Of a stretch of DNA of 64,000 bases, positions 45,552 through 54,456 are shown in pieces; position 1 is the first letter of the stretch; every line of letters starts with the position of its first letter. The notes beneath the pieces are model-generated. The model saw nothing but the letters and a program-made list of their open reading frames with translations. It made no database searches and was not told where the DNA came from. Source of the DNA: Aminobacter sp. AP02 (lineage in GTDB: Bacteria; Pseudomonadota; Alphaproteobacteria; Rhizobiales; Rhizobiaceae). The DNA is taken from assembly GCF_003148805.1 (NCBI RefSeq), contig NZ_QGGX01000003.1, forward strand, positions 186,001 to 250,000, written 5' to 3'. The position numbers were made by a program, and so were the translations under genes.

Positions 45552-46309
45552 GCGGCAGTGTCTCCATGGGAGATGGCTTGGGCAGCATAGAATTTGCGCA
45601 ATGCCATCAAAAGCCCGCCGCGCGCGTCGGGCACGTCAATGCCACGCGGCTCATAGACGTGGCGGGCAAAAAAGAAGCTGGATAGCCTGAAGGCATCCTC
45701 GATCGCCTTGAGGTCGGCGCCTTGCCTGGCCCCGCGCTGCAAGAACGGCGGCAGCGCAAATAGCTTGTCGCGCCAGGGCTCGCCGGCAGACCGCGACACC
45801 GCGCGGCCCGATTTCGGCGAAACATAGGTCAGTTCCTCGACCGTACCGGTCGCTGCGCATTCGGAAAGGTCAAGGCCGAAACCAAGCTCTTCCAGCACCA
45901 GAAGCTCGAAGCGCACGACAAGTTCGCCCACGGCCTCGGCCTCGTTCAGGTGATCGATCAGGATGGCCAGCGTTTCGTAAAGAGCTGCGTGCGGATCGCG
46001 CTCGGGCAGAAGCCTGAGATGCGCGGCCAGGGTCTGCAAGGCATAAACGGCAATGGCGCTGTCGATCAGACGTGCCGCATTGAGTTCGATCGGCTCGGCC
46101 TGAAAGGTGCCCATATGCTCGTCGAGGCGCGCGCGCCAAGTCAGCTCGACGCGATTTCCCGCCTGCAGCACTGGCTGCTGCTTGCGCGAGCGCCCGCCGC
46201 GTACAAGTCCCAGATGCCGGCCATGCGCACGTGTCATCACCTCCAGCACGGCGGAGGTTTCGCCATGCTTGCGGGTGCCGAGGATGATTCCTTCGTCGCG
46301 CCATTCCAT
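45548..46309 (-). CDS. recO: DNA repair protein RecO
   Basis: A 253-aa RecF-pathway protein that loads RecA onto SSB-coated single-stranded DNA and anneals strands. The N-terminal OB fold ([33 protein letters not shown]) and the helical C-terminal domain ([21 protein letters not shown] pattern) are typical; the zinc cysteines of some family members are only partly present. Usually found just after era; here 12.6 kb separates them. Confidence 0.93.
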   Translation of the reverse strand: MEWRDEGIILGTRKHGETSAVLEVMTRAHGRHLGLVRGGRSRKQQPVLQAGNRVELTWRARLDEHMGTFQAEPIELNAARLIDSAIAVYALQTLAAHLRLLPERDPHAALYETLAILIDHLNEAEAVGELVVRFELLVLEELGFGLDLSECAATGTVEELTYVSPKSGRAVSRSAGEPWRDKLFALPPFLQRGARQGADLKAIEDAFRLSSFFFARHVYEPRGIDVPDARGGLLMALRKFYAAQAISHGDTAA

Positions 46310-46361
46310 GACCGGACCATCAGCCGGCTAGAAGACGAAATCAAGAACTACGTACCCCGGC

Positions 46362-47543
46362 TCACCTGCCTGGCAGCGGCGGAATGAAGGCGAGCAACAG
46401 TAGGGCGCCCAATCCCAATGCCGCAGCCGCGATCGCCAGCGGCAACAACCCAAGCGTGATGAAGGGCGCCACCGCCGCTGTTCCCGCCGCCGTCGTGCCG
46501 AGGATCGCAACGACAACGAGCGCTGCGCCACGCGCATCGTCGCCGCGCGAGGCAACGACGGCACGATGGAAGCCGGGCGGGCCGCGGAAACCAAGGCCGC
46601 AATTGAACGGTACGAACAGTGCAGTGATCACCAGCGTGTTGGCGCCGCCGGCAAGCGCGTAAGCCAGCATCGACAGGCCGCCAAGGACGGAAAGGCCGGT
46701 TCCGAACCAGATCATGCGCTCGGCACCGAAGCGCCTCGTCAGTCCGCCGGCGGCATTGGCTGCGATGATGAAGGTGGTGATACCGGTGATCTGCATGATG
46801 ATGAAGTCACGGAGCGTGGCCCCGAGCGCCGTGACGAAAACCGTCGGCGCCGCAAAGACGATGACCAGCAAGGCTCCCAGCGTGAAAGCGTGGCTCACCG
46901 CATAGCGCAGAAACACGGCATCGCGGAGCAGATGGGCATATCCGCCGGCGCGGGGCGCCGTCACCACCGGCGGCAGGTGCCGGCCCAGCATGGCGACAGC
47001 CAGCGCCAGGGCAAAAGCCGCGACCGCGATCACGTTGAAGGAGGCGTTCCAGCCGGCGATGGAGAGCAGCCAGACGCCCGCCACTGGCGCCAGCGCCGGC
47101 GTCAGCGACTCGATGCTTCCCAAAAGTCCAAGTTTGCCGACGGCATGGTCGTCGCCATAGAGCGCGCGGATCATGCCCGGCGCGAACACGGCCGCCGCCG
47201 ATCCGGCCGCCCCTTGCACGAAGCGCAAGCCAATGAGCATGTCGAGCGACGTGCTGAAGCCGGCCATTGCCGAGACGAGGCCGTAAGCGACGAGCGAGCC
47301 GACAACAAGTCGGCGCTGATCAAAGCGCGCGCCGAGCGAACCGAAGACGAGCAGGCCAAGCGCCGAACCGACAACGAATGCCGCCAGAATGAACTGCGCC
47401 CGGGCATGCGTACCGCCCAGGATGTCCGGCAGGCTGGGGACCGCCGGAAGCACGAGGTCTGTGCCGGCGATGCCAAGCACGGTGCTGGTCACGATGAGAG
47501 CGAAGGCGATGCCTGGATGGCCGCCATGCTTGCCGGTGGTCAT
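46362..47543 (-). CDS. MFS multidrug/metabolite exporter (Bcr/CflA-like)
   Basis: A 393-aa major facilitator. It has 12 hydrophobic helices, the signature TDLVLPAVPSLP near the N-terminus (matching the D-YLPALP motif of the Bcr/CflA branch), and GSLGARFDQRR between helices 2 and 3. It most likely exports drugs or metabolites by proton antiport. AGGACA is just upstream of ATG 47543. Confidence 0.87.
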   Translation of the reverse strand: MTTGKHGGHPGIAFALIVTSTVLGIAGTDLVLPAVPSLPDILGGTHARAQFILAAFVVGSALGLLVFGSLGARFDQRRLVVGSLVAYGLVSAMAGFSTSLDMLIGLRFVQGAAGSAAAVFAPGMIRALYGDDHAVGKLGLLGSIESLTPALAPVAGVWLLSIAGWNASFNVIAVAAFALALAVAMLGRHLPPVVTAPRAGGYAHLLRDAVFLRYAVSHAFTLGALLVIVFAAPTVFVTALGATLRDFIIMQITGITTFIIAANAAGGLTRRFGAERMIWFGTGLSVLGGLSMLAYALAGGANTLVITALFVPFNCGLGFRGPPGFHRAVVASRGDDARGAALVVVAILGTTAAGTAAVAPFITLGLLPLAIAAAALGLGALLLLAFIPPLPGR

Positions 47544-47656
47544 TGTCCTGCCAGTCTGTCGATCGAGGGTTTTCGGGAGGGCGTCAGTGCCCCATCGCCG
47601 GCCAAGGGTCAAGCAAGGCCGGCTGGTCCAGTTTGCTGCGCCGTCGCAGCGCGCCG

Positions 47657-47977
47657 TTATGGGCAGTCGCTGTCGCGGACGAAACGGGCCTTCACCCAGC
47701 CCTTCGTCGTGCGGTCGCCATTGTAGTGGGTAACCGGGCACCAGCGGCTCGCCCAGGGAGCGCTCGAGGGCCGGCAGGCGGCATCGAGATGGATGATGCC
47801 ATGGGTCTGAGGCGGCAAAACGTCGACGATGCGGGCGTTGGCCGAGGGCCGCGAGCGCATGTTGAGCGCATCGTTCCTGGCAACATTGACCACGACCAGA
47901 CAGCCCGGCCCGGAGGTTGCCATCACGGGCGTGGCGATGGTGAAGATGAGCAACGCGGCCAGAAGTGCTCTCGTCAT
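47657..47977 (-). CDS. Exported SH3b-domain protein
   Basis: A 106-aa protein with a Sec signal peptide (about 1-20) and one bacterial SH3 domain (LNMRSRPSANARIVDVLPP ... GWVKARFV). SH3b domains bind peptidoglycan or proteins in the envelope. Four cysteines suggest disulfides. Nothing in the neighbourhood fixes its role. Confidence 0.85.
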   Translation of the reverse strand: MTRALLAALLIFTIATPVMATSGPGCLVVVNVARNDALNMRSRPSANARIVDVLPPQTHGIIHLDAACRPSSAPWASRWCPVTHYNGDRTTKGWVKARFVRDSDCP

Positions 47978-48083
47978 GTTTGTCCTCGCTTGCTGACTCG
48001 GCCCAAAGCGCGGGCGTCCGAGCTTAGCCCAGCTGTCCCCGCGCGCAAGGCGGCCGCCGCGCTGCCACGGCGGCCGGGTTGGG

Positions 48084-49442
48084 TCAGGCGAACTTCGGTT
48101 TCATCATGCTGGTGCCGAGCCAGTCGAGCGCAAGCATGACCACAAGCGAGATGCCGACGAGCGGAAACAGGATCCCGCCCACGGCCAGAATCGCGATCAG
48201 CCCGCGAAAGACGCGCTTGTCTGTGGGCAGCGGCGGTACGCCGAGCGAGCCCGACGGGCGCCGCTTCCACCACATGACGGCCGCCGACACGGCAAGCAGG
48301 ACGATGCCGAGGCAAGCGGCCAGCAGCACCAGCTGATTGGCGAGCCCGAACTCCTGGCCCATATGCACGGAGATCCCCCACTCCAGCCATTTACCCAACG
48401 GGCCGTAGTCGCCAAAGCCCATGTCGATCAGTGGCTTGCCACTATATTGGTCGAGATGGACGACGCGCTGCAGGCTCGCATCGTCGGGATAGACGGAGCC
48501 GGTATACACGCCTTCCGGCTTGCTCGGGATCGCGACCGCATAGCCGCGGTGCAGGCCGAGCCTGTCGAAAGTCTCCACCGCTTGGTCCAGGCCGATGGGC
48601 TTCCCGGCGGCTGCCTCCGATTGCGGCATCTGCGCCTGCTCGAGCGACCACGACGTCTTGGCGACATGGTTCAGATGTTCGTCGGACATCGGCACCGCCA
48701 CGCGCACGCCGGCGGGATAGCCGAAATTGTTGCCGTTGGCCCATTCGTTGACCTTTTCGCCCCACACCCCCGACCAGGGCATGCCCGTTATCGCCAGGAA
48801 GACAATGAAGAAGCCGACGAAAATGCCGGTTACCGCATGGGTGTCGCGCCAGAACATGCGGCTTTTCGGCTTACCGCGCACGGTAACGACACCGCCCGAC
48901 CTGTTGCGCGGCCACCAGAGGTAGAACCCCGTCGCCACCAGCAAGATCGACCAGCCGCCAGCGAGTTCGATCAGCATGCGGCTTGTCTCGCCAAAATATT
49001 TGAGGCTGTGCAGATAGCGCACCATCCACATGACCGTGCCCCGGTCGGGAAGCGTCCCCAGCACCTGTCCCGTGTAGGGGTTCACATAGACGGCCAGCTT
49101 GCCGACATCGGGCGTGGCGACCGTAATCTCGGCCGAACTCGCAGGCGTTGCCGGGTCGGTGTATTTCACCGCCGTCCCGGGAAAGCTGGCCAGAGCCGCC
49201 TCGACCATGGCTTCGGGCGCCACTCTCGCCTGCTCGACGGCGACACGTTTCAGGTCGGAATAGACGAAACCGTCGATCTCGTCCTTGAACAGGTACAGCG
49301 CGCCTGTGACGGCAAGGCTGATCATGAAAGGCAAGACGAGCAGGCCAGCGTAGAAATGCCAGCGCCAGACGGCACGATAAAGATTGGACGGTGAGCGAGC
49401 GGACGTGCCGGCGCCCTCCCGTCCGATGCTCAGTTCGGACAT
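48084..49442 (-). CDS. PepSY-TM iron/copper-linked membrane protein
   Basis: A 452-aa protein with four membrane helices and the PepSY-associated pattern: H-containing first helix (WRWHFYAGLLVLPFMISL), the PepSY-like loop, MVRYLHSLKYFGETSR with conserved His and FYLWWPR. Members accompany TonB receptors and siderophore or copper uptake. ATG 49442 has GGAG six bases upstream (ATG 49454 is an alternative). It follows DUF2946 by 64 bases in the same direction. Confidence 0.88.
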   Translation of the reverse strand: MSELSIGREGAGTSARSPSNLYRAVWRWHFYAGLLVLPFMISLAVTGALYLFKDEIDGFVYSDLKRVAVEQARVAPEAMVEAALASFPGTAVKYTDPATPASSAEITVATPDVGKLAVYVNPYTGQVLGTLPDRGTVMWMVRYLHSLKYFGETSRMLIELAGGWSILLVATGFYLWWPRNRSGGVVTVRGKPKSRMFWRDTHAVTGIFVGFFIVFLAITGMPWSGVWGEKVNEWANGNNFGYPAGVRVAVPMSDEHLNHVAKTSWSLEQAQMPQSEAAAGKPIGLDQAVETFDRLGLHRGYAVAIPSKPEGVYTGSVYPDDASLQRVVHLDQYSGKPLIDMGFGDYGPLGKWLEWGISVHMGQEFGLANQLVLLAACLGIVLLAVSAAVMWWKRRPSGSLGVPPLPTDKRVFRGLIAILAVGGILFPLVGISLVVMLALDWLGTSMMKPKFA

Positions 49443-49506
49443 TGTTGTCTCCATAGGCGTGAAATGTCAGGCCGACGCGATGTGCACCGACCTTGATCGT
49501 TCGACG

Positions 49507-49908
49507 TCAGATGGAGGTAGCTGGCGGCGCCCTCGCCTCGGCGATCAGGCCGCGCAGGCCTTGCCGAACGGACTCTCCCGCCTCGGCAATGTCGGCTCGA
49601 TGCACCGGCAACGGTGCGATGATGAAGGCAAGCTGTTCGCCTGGAAGGCCCGGTGCCGACGTCGCCGCCAGCTGGCAGAGCGTGCCGCAAGGGCAATCGG
49701 CGGGGCTACGCGCAGGCTGGGTCTCGCCCATGGCGGGTCCCATCCCGTCCATGGTGCAGATGATGCCGAGCGGATCGGCAGCCGCTGCCGCCATCGCCCC
49801 TTGGGCGGTACCGGCCAAAAGGCCCTGCAGCAGAAGCAGGAACGCGATCATGCCGGCGATGGCGCCGGTCGAAAGCCTGTCCCGCAAAATGAGCCGTATG
49901 CTCTTCAT
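49507..49908 (-). CDS. DUF2946-family protein
   Basis: A 133-aa protein with a hydrophobic N-terminal segment (about 14-40) and a CPCGTLCQ motif with potential metal ligands. DUF2946 proteins are small, often found near copper or iron transport genes. ATG 49908 gives the usual start with a signal/anchor. Its position between an MFS exporter and a PepSY protein supports a metal role. Confidence 0.75.
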   Translation of the reverse strand: MKSIRLILRDRLSTGAIAGMIAFLLLLQGLLAGTAQGAMAAAAADPLGIICTMDGMGPAMGETQPARSPADCPCGTLCQLAATSAPGLPGEQLAFIIAPLPVHRADIAEAGESVRQGLRGLIAEARAPPATSI

Positions 49909-49988
49909 GATGGCGCCATGGCACCATTTCGCCGCGAAGTCACTACGGTACGAGCGCAATGCCCGCCCCAAAAGGCTCTGGCAATCGG

Positions 49989-51308
49989 TCAGCGCTCGCG
50001 CGGCCATTCCAGGTGGAGATTGTCGATCACAAATCGATGGGCGTGCCGGCGGCCCTGGCGGTGGCCGCCCTCATCCCAATGCGGATCGTCCTCGGCCAGG
50101 CCGTGATGGTCATGGCCAACGACGTCGGGATCGGACGTCGGCCACATGGAAAGCGCGGCGGCCAGTGCGATGGTGGCGATACCGGCCATGATGACGAAGG
50201 TCTGGGACAGGCCTACCGTCACGCCGAGCCAGCCGGCCAGCGGATAGGTGATCAGCCAGCAGGCATGGGAAAGCGCGAACTGGGCAGCAAACAAGGCCGG
50301 CCGGTCCTCAGGGCGCGACGAGCGCCTGAGCAGCCTGCCTGCCGGGGTTTGCGCAACCGAATAGCCAAGGCCAAGCACGAACCATAGTGGCAGCAGTGAA
50401 TCGAGACCCTGCACCATCGTGCCCGAAACAAGCCCCACCGCCAGCAAGGCTATGCCCGCCAGCATGATCGAGCGATCCTGAATGCGGTCGAGAATTCCGG
50501 GCAGCACGAGTGCCGCCACCATCGACCCGCCGCCATAAGCCGCCAGCGCCATCGCCGTCGATTCTTGCGTCAGGCCGAATTCGCCCTGCACGATGACCAC
50601 GGTGTTGACGATCACCATCGCGCCCGAGGCTGCAACCGCCATGCTGACGGCAAGCAAACCTTGCAGTCGCGGCGTCGCAAGATAGATCCGCAAGCCACGC
50701 GTGGTTCGCTCATAGATACTGCGATGCGCAGATGCCTGCGGGTTCGGCAGCGTCACCGACACGACCAGGGCGGCAGAGGCGAGGAAGCCGACCACGGTGC
50801 CGGCAAACAGGCTATGGAAGCTGACAACCGTCAGAAGGGCTGCCGCCAGGATGGGGCTGACTAGGCTTTCGAGGTCGTAGGCAAGACGCGACAGCGAAAG
50901 CGCGCGCGTATAGTCCTTCTCCTCAGGCAGGACATCGGGAATCGTCGCCTGGAAAGCCGGGGTAAATCCGGCGGATGCCGATTGCAGCAAGAAAATCAGC
51001 ACATAGACCTGCCAGACCTCGGTGACGAAAGGCAAAAGCAGCACGACTGCAGCGCGGACAAGGTCCAGGCAAACCAGCATCGGCCGGCGCGGCAGCCGCT
51101 CGGCAAGGGCGGCCGCCACAGGTGCCACGACGACAAAGGCGATCATCTTGATTGCAAGGGCGGTGCCAAGCACCACACCGGCGTCCGGGCCTGCCAGCTC
51201 AAAGGCCAGGAGCCCGAGCGCGACAGTGGCAAGACCGGTGCCGATCAGCGCGATCAGCTGGGCAGCAAACAGATGGCGATATGTGCGGTTGGACAGGATC
51301 TGAAGCAT
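49989..51308 (-). CDS. MFS metal exporter with His-rich C-terminal tail (NrsD-like)
   Basis: A 439-aa major facilitator, 12 helices, with RLPRRPMLVCLDLVR between helices 2 and 3. The last 40 residues (about 398-439) are His-rich (DVVGHDHHG, DDPHWDEGGHRQGRRHAH), a cytosolic metal-binding tail found in nickel exporters such as NrsD. The regulator upstream is a CsoR/InrS-like metal sensor. Together they suggest Ni (or Co/Cu) efflux. The metal is inferred. Confidence 0.87.
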   Translation of the reverse strand: MLQILSNRTYRHLFAAQLIALIGTGLATVALGLLAFELAGPDAGVVLGTALAIKMIAFVVVAPVAAALAERLPRRPMLVCLDLVRAAVVLLLPFVTEVWQVYVLIFLLQSASAGFTPAFQATIPDVLPEEKDYTRALSLSRLAYDLESLVSPILAAALLTVVSFHSLFAGTVVGFLASAALVVSVTLPNPQASAHRSIYERTTRGLRIYLATPRLQGLLAVSMAVAASGAMVIVNTVVIVQGEFGLTQESTAMALAAYGGGSMVAALVLPGILDRIQDRSIMLAGIALLAVGLVSGTMVQGLDSLLPLWFVLGLGYSVAQTPAGRLLRRSSRPEDRPALFAAQFALSHACWLITYPLAGWLGVTVGLSQTFVIMAGIATIALAAALSMWPTSDPDVVGHDHHGLAEDDPHWDEGGHRQGRRHAHRFVIDNLHLEWPRER

Positions 51309-51392
51309 CGGTCAGGCTCGGCGGTGTCAGGTGGCCAGCGGCATTGCTCGGCGTCAGGTGCACCGTCGCCGGCGCATCCTGGTGCGGCACGC

Positions 51393-51674
51393 TCAGAGGT
51401 ACTTGGTAATTTCCTTGAACTCGTCGATCGACTGCCGCTGCTCGCGCGGCAAGGGTCCGACTGCCTCTTCCAGGCAATGATCGAGGTGGTCCTGGATCAA
51501 CGTCCGCTTGGCTTGGCCGACTGCTTTTTCCACTGCGTGCAGTTGCTGCGCCACATCGAGGCACGGCCTGCCGGCCTCGATCATGGCGATGATGCCGCGC
51601 AGATGGCCTTCGGCCCGCTTCAGCCGCTTGAGCGTTTCTGGGTGGGACGCATGGGTGTGCACATGATCTGTCAT
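51393..51674 (-). CDS. CsoR/RcnR/InrS-family metal-sensing repressor
   Basis: A 93-aa four-helix repressor. The metal residues are C38 (AGRPCLDV), H63 and C67 (QDHLDHCLEE), which is the Cys-His-Cys set of CsoR and InrS rather than the all-His RcnR set, plus an N-terminal His cluster (H4, H6, H8, H11) as in nickel sensors. Metal-free protein binds G/C-tract operators; one is 11 bases upstream of this start. The exporter gene is 84 bases downstream. Confidence 0.92.
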   Translation of the reverse strand: MTDHVHTHASHPETLKRLKRAEGHLRGIIAMIEAGRPCLDVAQQLHAVEKAVGQAKRTLIQDHLDHCLEEAVGPLPREQRQSIDEFKEITKYL

Positions 51675-51684
51675 GCGCAATTGC

Positions 51685-51703
51685 TATCCCCCCGGAGGGT
51701 ATA
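51685..51703. promoter_or_regulatory. CsoR/RcnR-type operator
   Basis: TATCCCCCCGGAGGGTATA is an A/T-flanked C/G-tract with dyad symmetry, the typical target of CsoR, RcnR and InrS. It covers the ribosome-site/leader region of the sensor gene and would control sensor and exporter together. Confidence 0.72.
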
Positions 51704-51752
51704 CGGTCAAGTGCAGGCTTGCTCTCTGGGTGAGCGCAAACGCTGTTGCCGG

Positions 51753-51983
51753 CTAGAGGTCGCCGATCTTCTTCTTGCCGCTCAACAGCGCAAAGACCGC
51801 CATCGAATGCCCATGGCCGAGACCGAAATCGTCACTGAGCCATGCGATGACCTGCCCGGCCTTCACGCCGGGCTTGAGTTTTCCATGTTCGGAAAAGCCC
51901 TTGTCGTCGGACAGTTTCAGAAGCTCTTCCGGCTCCTTTCCGGTCTTTCGCTTGATGGTGTCGAGATAGGCTTGAAAAGACAT
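51753..51983 (-). CDS. DUF4287-domain protein
   Basis: A 76-aa protein of the DUF4287 family (LDTIKRKTGKEPEELLKL, followed by a conserved GHGHSMAVFALLSGKK). It is small, helical and without signal peptide; function unknown. GGAGAAG lies upstream of ATG 51983. It is in tandem with the upstream EamA gene (22-base gap). Confidence 0.87.
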   Translation of the reverse strand: MSFQAYLDTIKRKTGKEPEELLKLSDDKGFSEHGKLKPGVKAGQVIAWLSDDFGLGHGHSMAVFALLSGKKKIGDL

Positions 51984-52005
51984 TGCAACTTCTCCTTTGA
52001 AATCT

Positions 52006-52923
52006 TCAGTCCGCTCTTCTGCGGTTGGCCAAGACACCGCCGAGGATGATCGCCGCCAGTCCCGCAACCGACAGCGCCGTCAGCACGTCATTGAAAAGAA
52101 ACGCGGCCATCAGCACGCCAAAGCCCGTGCCCCAATAGCCAAGCTGGCTGAAAAACACCGGGCCGCCGATCTCCTGCAACTTGAAGTTCAGCAGGTAAGA
52201 CAGCGCTGATGTGCCGATCATGCAGGCCATCCAGAACAGCACCGCAGGCTCGGAAAACGTCCACCCCAGCGGCGCCTCGAAGACTGGGGCAAGCAATCCG
52301 ACAAGCAGGCTCGAGCTGATCAGGATGCCGCATGAGAACGCCAATGCCGAGGTGCCCTTTGGCCAGAAGGCCGATCGAATGATGTTTCCGAGCGCCGCGC
52401 AGGCCGGGATCGCCAGGCCCAGCACCACCCATTCGGTCTGCGAGAAATCGATCTGCGCGAGCTGCTGCTGGACGAGAGCCACCATGCCGGCGAGGCCGAC
52501 GACGATCCCGGCAAACCTGCGCAAATACATGCGCTCGATGCCGAAACCGGCGGCAAAGGTCATCGTCACCAGCGGCGACAGCGAATAGACGGTCGACGTG
52601 TATGCCGGCCCGACGCGTTCGACGATGAAGTAGGACAGCACCGTCGGTATCGTGAAGCTGATGATGCCAAGCACAAGATAGAGGGCGACGTGACGAAGCT
52701 CATGGGGAATGCTCTGCCTCGAAACGGCGAGCCACGGCAGCAGGATCATGCCTGCGCCCACATTGGCCACCAACGCCAGCTGGAACGGCTGCATGCCGGC
52801 ATTCAGCGCCGCCTTGGAGATCATGATACGCGCCGCAAACACCAGCCCGCACAGCGCAAGCAGCAGAAGCGGCGAGCGCGCGGCAGCAGAAACGGGAAAC
52901 CGCAAAACATCCTGTTGCGTCAT
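52006..52923 (-). CDS. EamA/DMT-family transporter
   Basis: A 305-aa inner-membrane protein with about ten helices in two EamA repeats. The second repeat begins near residue 165. Substrate unknown. It is divergent from a MarR-type regulator, with a dyad operator in the 49-base gap, so its expression is probably controlled by that regulator. Confidence 0.88.
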   Translation of the reverse strand: MTQQDVLRFPVSAAARSPLLLLALCGLVFAARIMISKAALNAGMQPFQLALVANVGAGMILLPWLAVSRQSIPHELRHVALYLVLGIISFTIPTVLSYFIVERVGPAYTSTVYSLSPLVTMTFAAGFGIERMYLRRFAGIVVGLAGMVALVQQQLAQIDFSQTEWVVLGLAIPACAALGNIIRSAFWPKGTSALAFSCGILISSSLLVGLLAPVFEAPLGWTFSEPAVLFWMACMIGTSALSYLLNFKLQEIGGPVFFSQLGYWGTGFGVLMAAFLFNDVLTALSVAGLAAIILGGVLANRRRAD

Positions 52924-52937
52924 CTCTCACCCCAATA

Positions 52938-52955
52938 TATCTTACCGTTAAGATA
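52938..52955. promoter_or_regulatory. MarR-type operator between EamA and MarR genes
   Basis: TATCTTA-CCGT-TAAGATA is a perfect 7-bp dyad, and TATCTTA recurs at about 52966-52972 beside the MarR start, forming a degenerate second site. Two dyads in a 49-base divergent region are typical of MarR autoregulation. Confidence 0.75.
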
Positions 52956-52972
52956 AATACGGAATTATCTTA

Positions 52973-53509
52973 GTGTCAAGACATCTCAACGACGAACAGA
53001 GTGAATTTCGCGACGGTATCGATGCGCGGCGCGCGCAATGGGCCAAGGAGATTCCCGATCTCGATACGCGAGGGATGGCCATCTTGGGCCGCGCGCGCTG
53101 GATCACGCTGGCGGCCCGGCCGAAGATCGAGGCGATCTTCGCCGCCTACGGGCTCGACAGCGGCGAGGCCGACGTTCTGTTCACGCTGCTGCGTTCCGGG
53201 CCGCCTTACCGTCTTCGCCCGACGGAACTCTACCGCTCGATGATGATTTCGTCCGGCGGCATCACCAACCGGATCAACCGCCTCGCCAAGGCCGGTCTGG
53301 TCAGGCAGGTCAGTCCGGAAGGTGACGGCCGCAGCCTGCCTGTCGAATTGACCGACGAAGGCATCCGCCGCGCCCGCGAGGCGTTCGAGGCCGACATGGC
53401 GGTGGAGGCAGTGATGCTCGAAAGCCTGAGCGAAACAGAGCAGGAGCAGCTCACAAGGCTTTTGCGCAAACTGGCGCTATCCCTGGGCAGCACCAGCGCG
53501 CCAGAATGA
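52973..53509 (+). CDS. MarR-family transcriptional regulator
   Basis: A 178-aa winged-helix protein with the helix-turn-helix region RPTELYRSMMISSGGITNRI and the DGRSLPVELTDEG wing that are diagnostic for MarR. It is likely to sense a phenolic or amphipathic ligand and to control the divergent EamA exporter. The start is GTG 52973, with GGAA upstream. The LysE-type gene follows 87 bases later on the same strand. Confidence 0.92.
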   Translation: MSRHLNDEQSEFRDGIDARRAQWAKEIPDLDTRGMAILGRARWITLAARPKIEAIFAAYGLDSGEADVLFTLLRSGPPYRLRPTELYRSMMISSGGITNRINRLAKAGLVRQVSPEGDGRSLPVELTDEGIRRAREAFEADMAVEAVMLESLSETEQEQLTRLLRKLALSLGSTSAPE

Positions 53510-53596
53510 TCGAACTGCGGCTATCGCACAGCCAAGGATCATGTAGTTTCGCGTGATTGGGCATATGACCCAAGCGGCCACCACGGGAGTACAGGC

Positions 53597-54229
53597 ATGC
53601 CGTCGACCGAGCTGTTGATCGCCTTTTTCGCCACCACCGCGATCTTCGCCTTCATGCCTGGCCCTGCCATGCTTTACGCCGCCGCCCAGACGCTGGCGCG
53701 CGGGAGGTGGTCGGGATTGATGGCAGCGCTCGGCATCCATCTCGGCGGTTATGTCCATGTCATTGCCGCCGCGGCCGGCCTTTCGGTTCTTTTTCACGCC
53801 GTGCCTGTGGCCTACATGACCGTCAAACTAGTCGGCGCGGCCTATCTCATTTGGCTCGGCATCGCGCTGTTCCGCGCCAAGGTCCAGGGCGATGGCGACC
53901 TCCCCGTCATCGAACCCAAATCCGCCCGGCGCGCCTTCTTCGAAAGCGTCACCGTCGAGGTGCTCAACCCCAAGACGGCGATCTTCTTCATGGCGTTCCT
54001 GCCGCAATTCATCGATGCGTCGGCGGCATTTCCGGTCTGGCTGCAGTTCTTCCTGCTGGGCATGATCGTCAACATGATGTTTTCGAGCGCCGACATCATT
54101 GGCGTGGTCCTGGCCGGTGCGATGATCACAAGGCTGCGGCGCTCAAGCCGTGCCCAGCGCCTGATGCAACGCGCCGGCGGCGCGGTGCTTGTCGGCCTTG
54201 GGGTTCACGTCGCCCTGCAAAAGAGCTGA
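53597..54229 (+). CDS. LysE/RhtB-family amino acid exporter
   Basis: A 210-aa protein with six hydrophobic helices; the N-terminal FMPGPAMLYAAAQTLARG matches the RhtB branch (GPxxL motif) that exports threonine, homoserine or leucine. The second half carries EVLNPKTAIFFMAFLPQF, also diagnostic. It may be co-regulated with the MarR gene just upstream. Confidence 0.93.
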   Translation: MPSTELLIAFFATTAIFAFMPGPAMLYAAAQTLARGRWSGLMAALGIHLGGYVHVIAAAAGLSVLFHAVPVAYMTVKLVGAAYLIWLGIALFRAKVQGDGDLPVIEPKSARRAFFESVTVEVLNPKTAIFFMAFLPQFIDASAAFPVWLQFFLLGMIVNMMFSSADIIGVVLAGAMITRLRRSSRAQRLMQRAGGAVLVGLGVHVALQKS

Positions 54230-54237
54230 ACGGTCGC

Positions 54238-54456
54238 CTAGCAGTAATACACGCCAACCGCGCAGCGGCGCGCGGTGCGCCTGGCCACTCCTGCAACGCT
54301 CACCGGCGTCAACGGGCGGCCGACCCTCGCCTCGGCGCTCGAGACAAGACTGAACCCATGAAGGCCAGCCATTGTCGGCCGCTCCAGGGCTCCGAGCCCT
54401 AGGAATGCCGCGGTTGCGGCGACAAGATAGATCCTGAACTTCCTTGACGTGTTCAT
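54238..54456 (-). CDS. Small exported hypothetical protein coupled to DUF2092
   Basis: A 72-aa protein with an N-terminal hydrophobic signal (about 8-25) and a Cys-containing tail RRTARRCAVGVYYC. Its ATG overlaps the DUF2092 stop by four bases, so the two are translated together. Short secreted partners of DUF2092 proteins with a similar tail seem to recur in Rhizobiales; function unknown. Confidence 0.7.
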   Translation of the reverse strand: MNTSRKFRIYLVAATAAFLGLGALERPTMAGLHGFSLVSSAEARVGRPLTPVSVAGVARRTARRCAVGVYYC

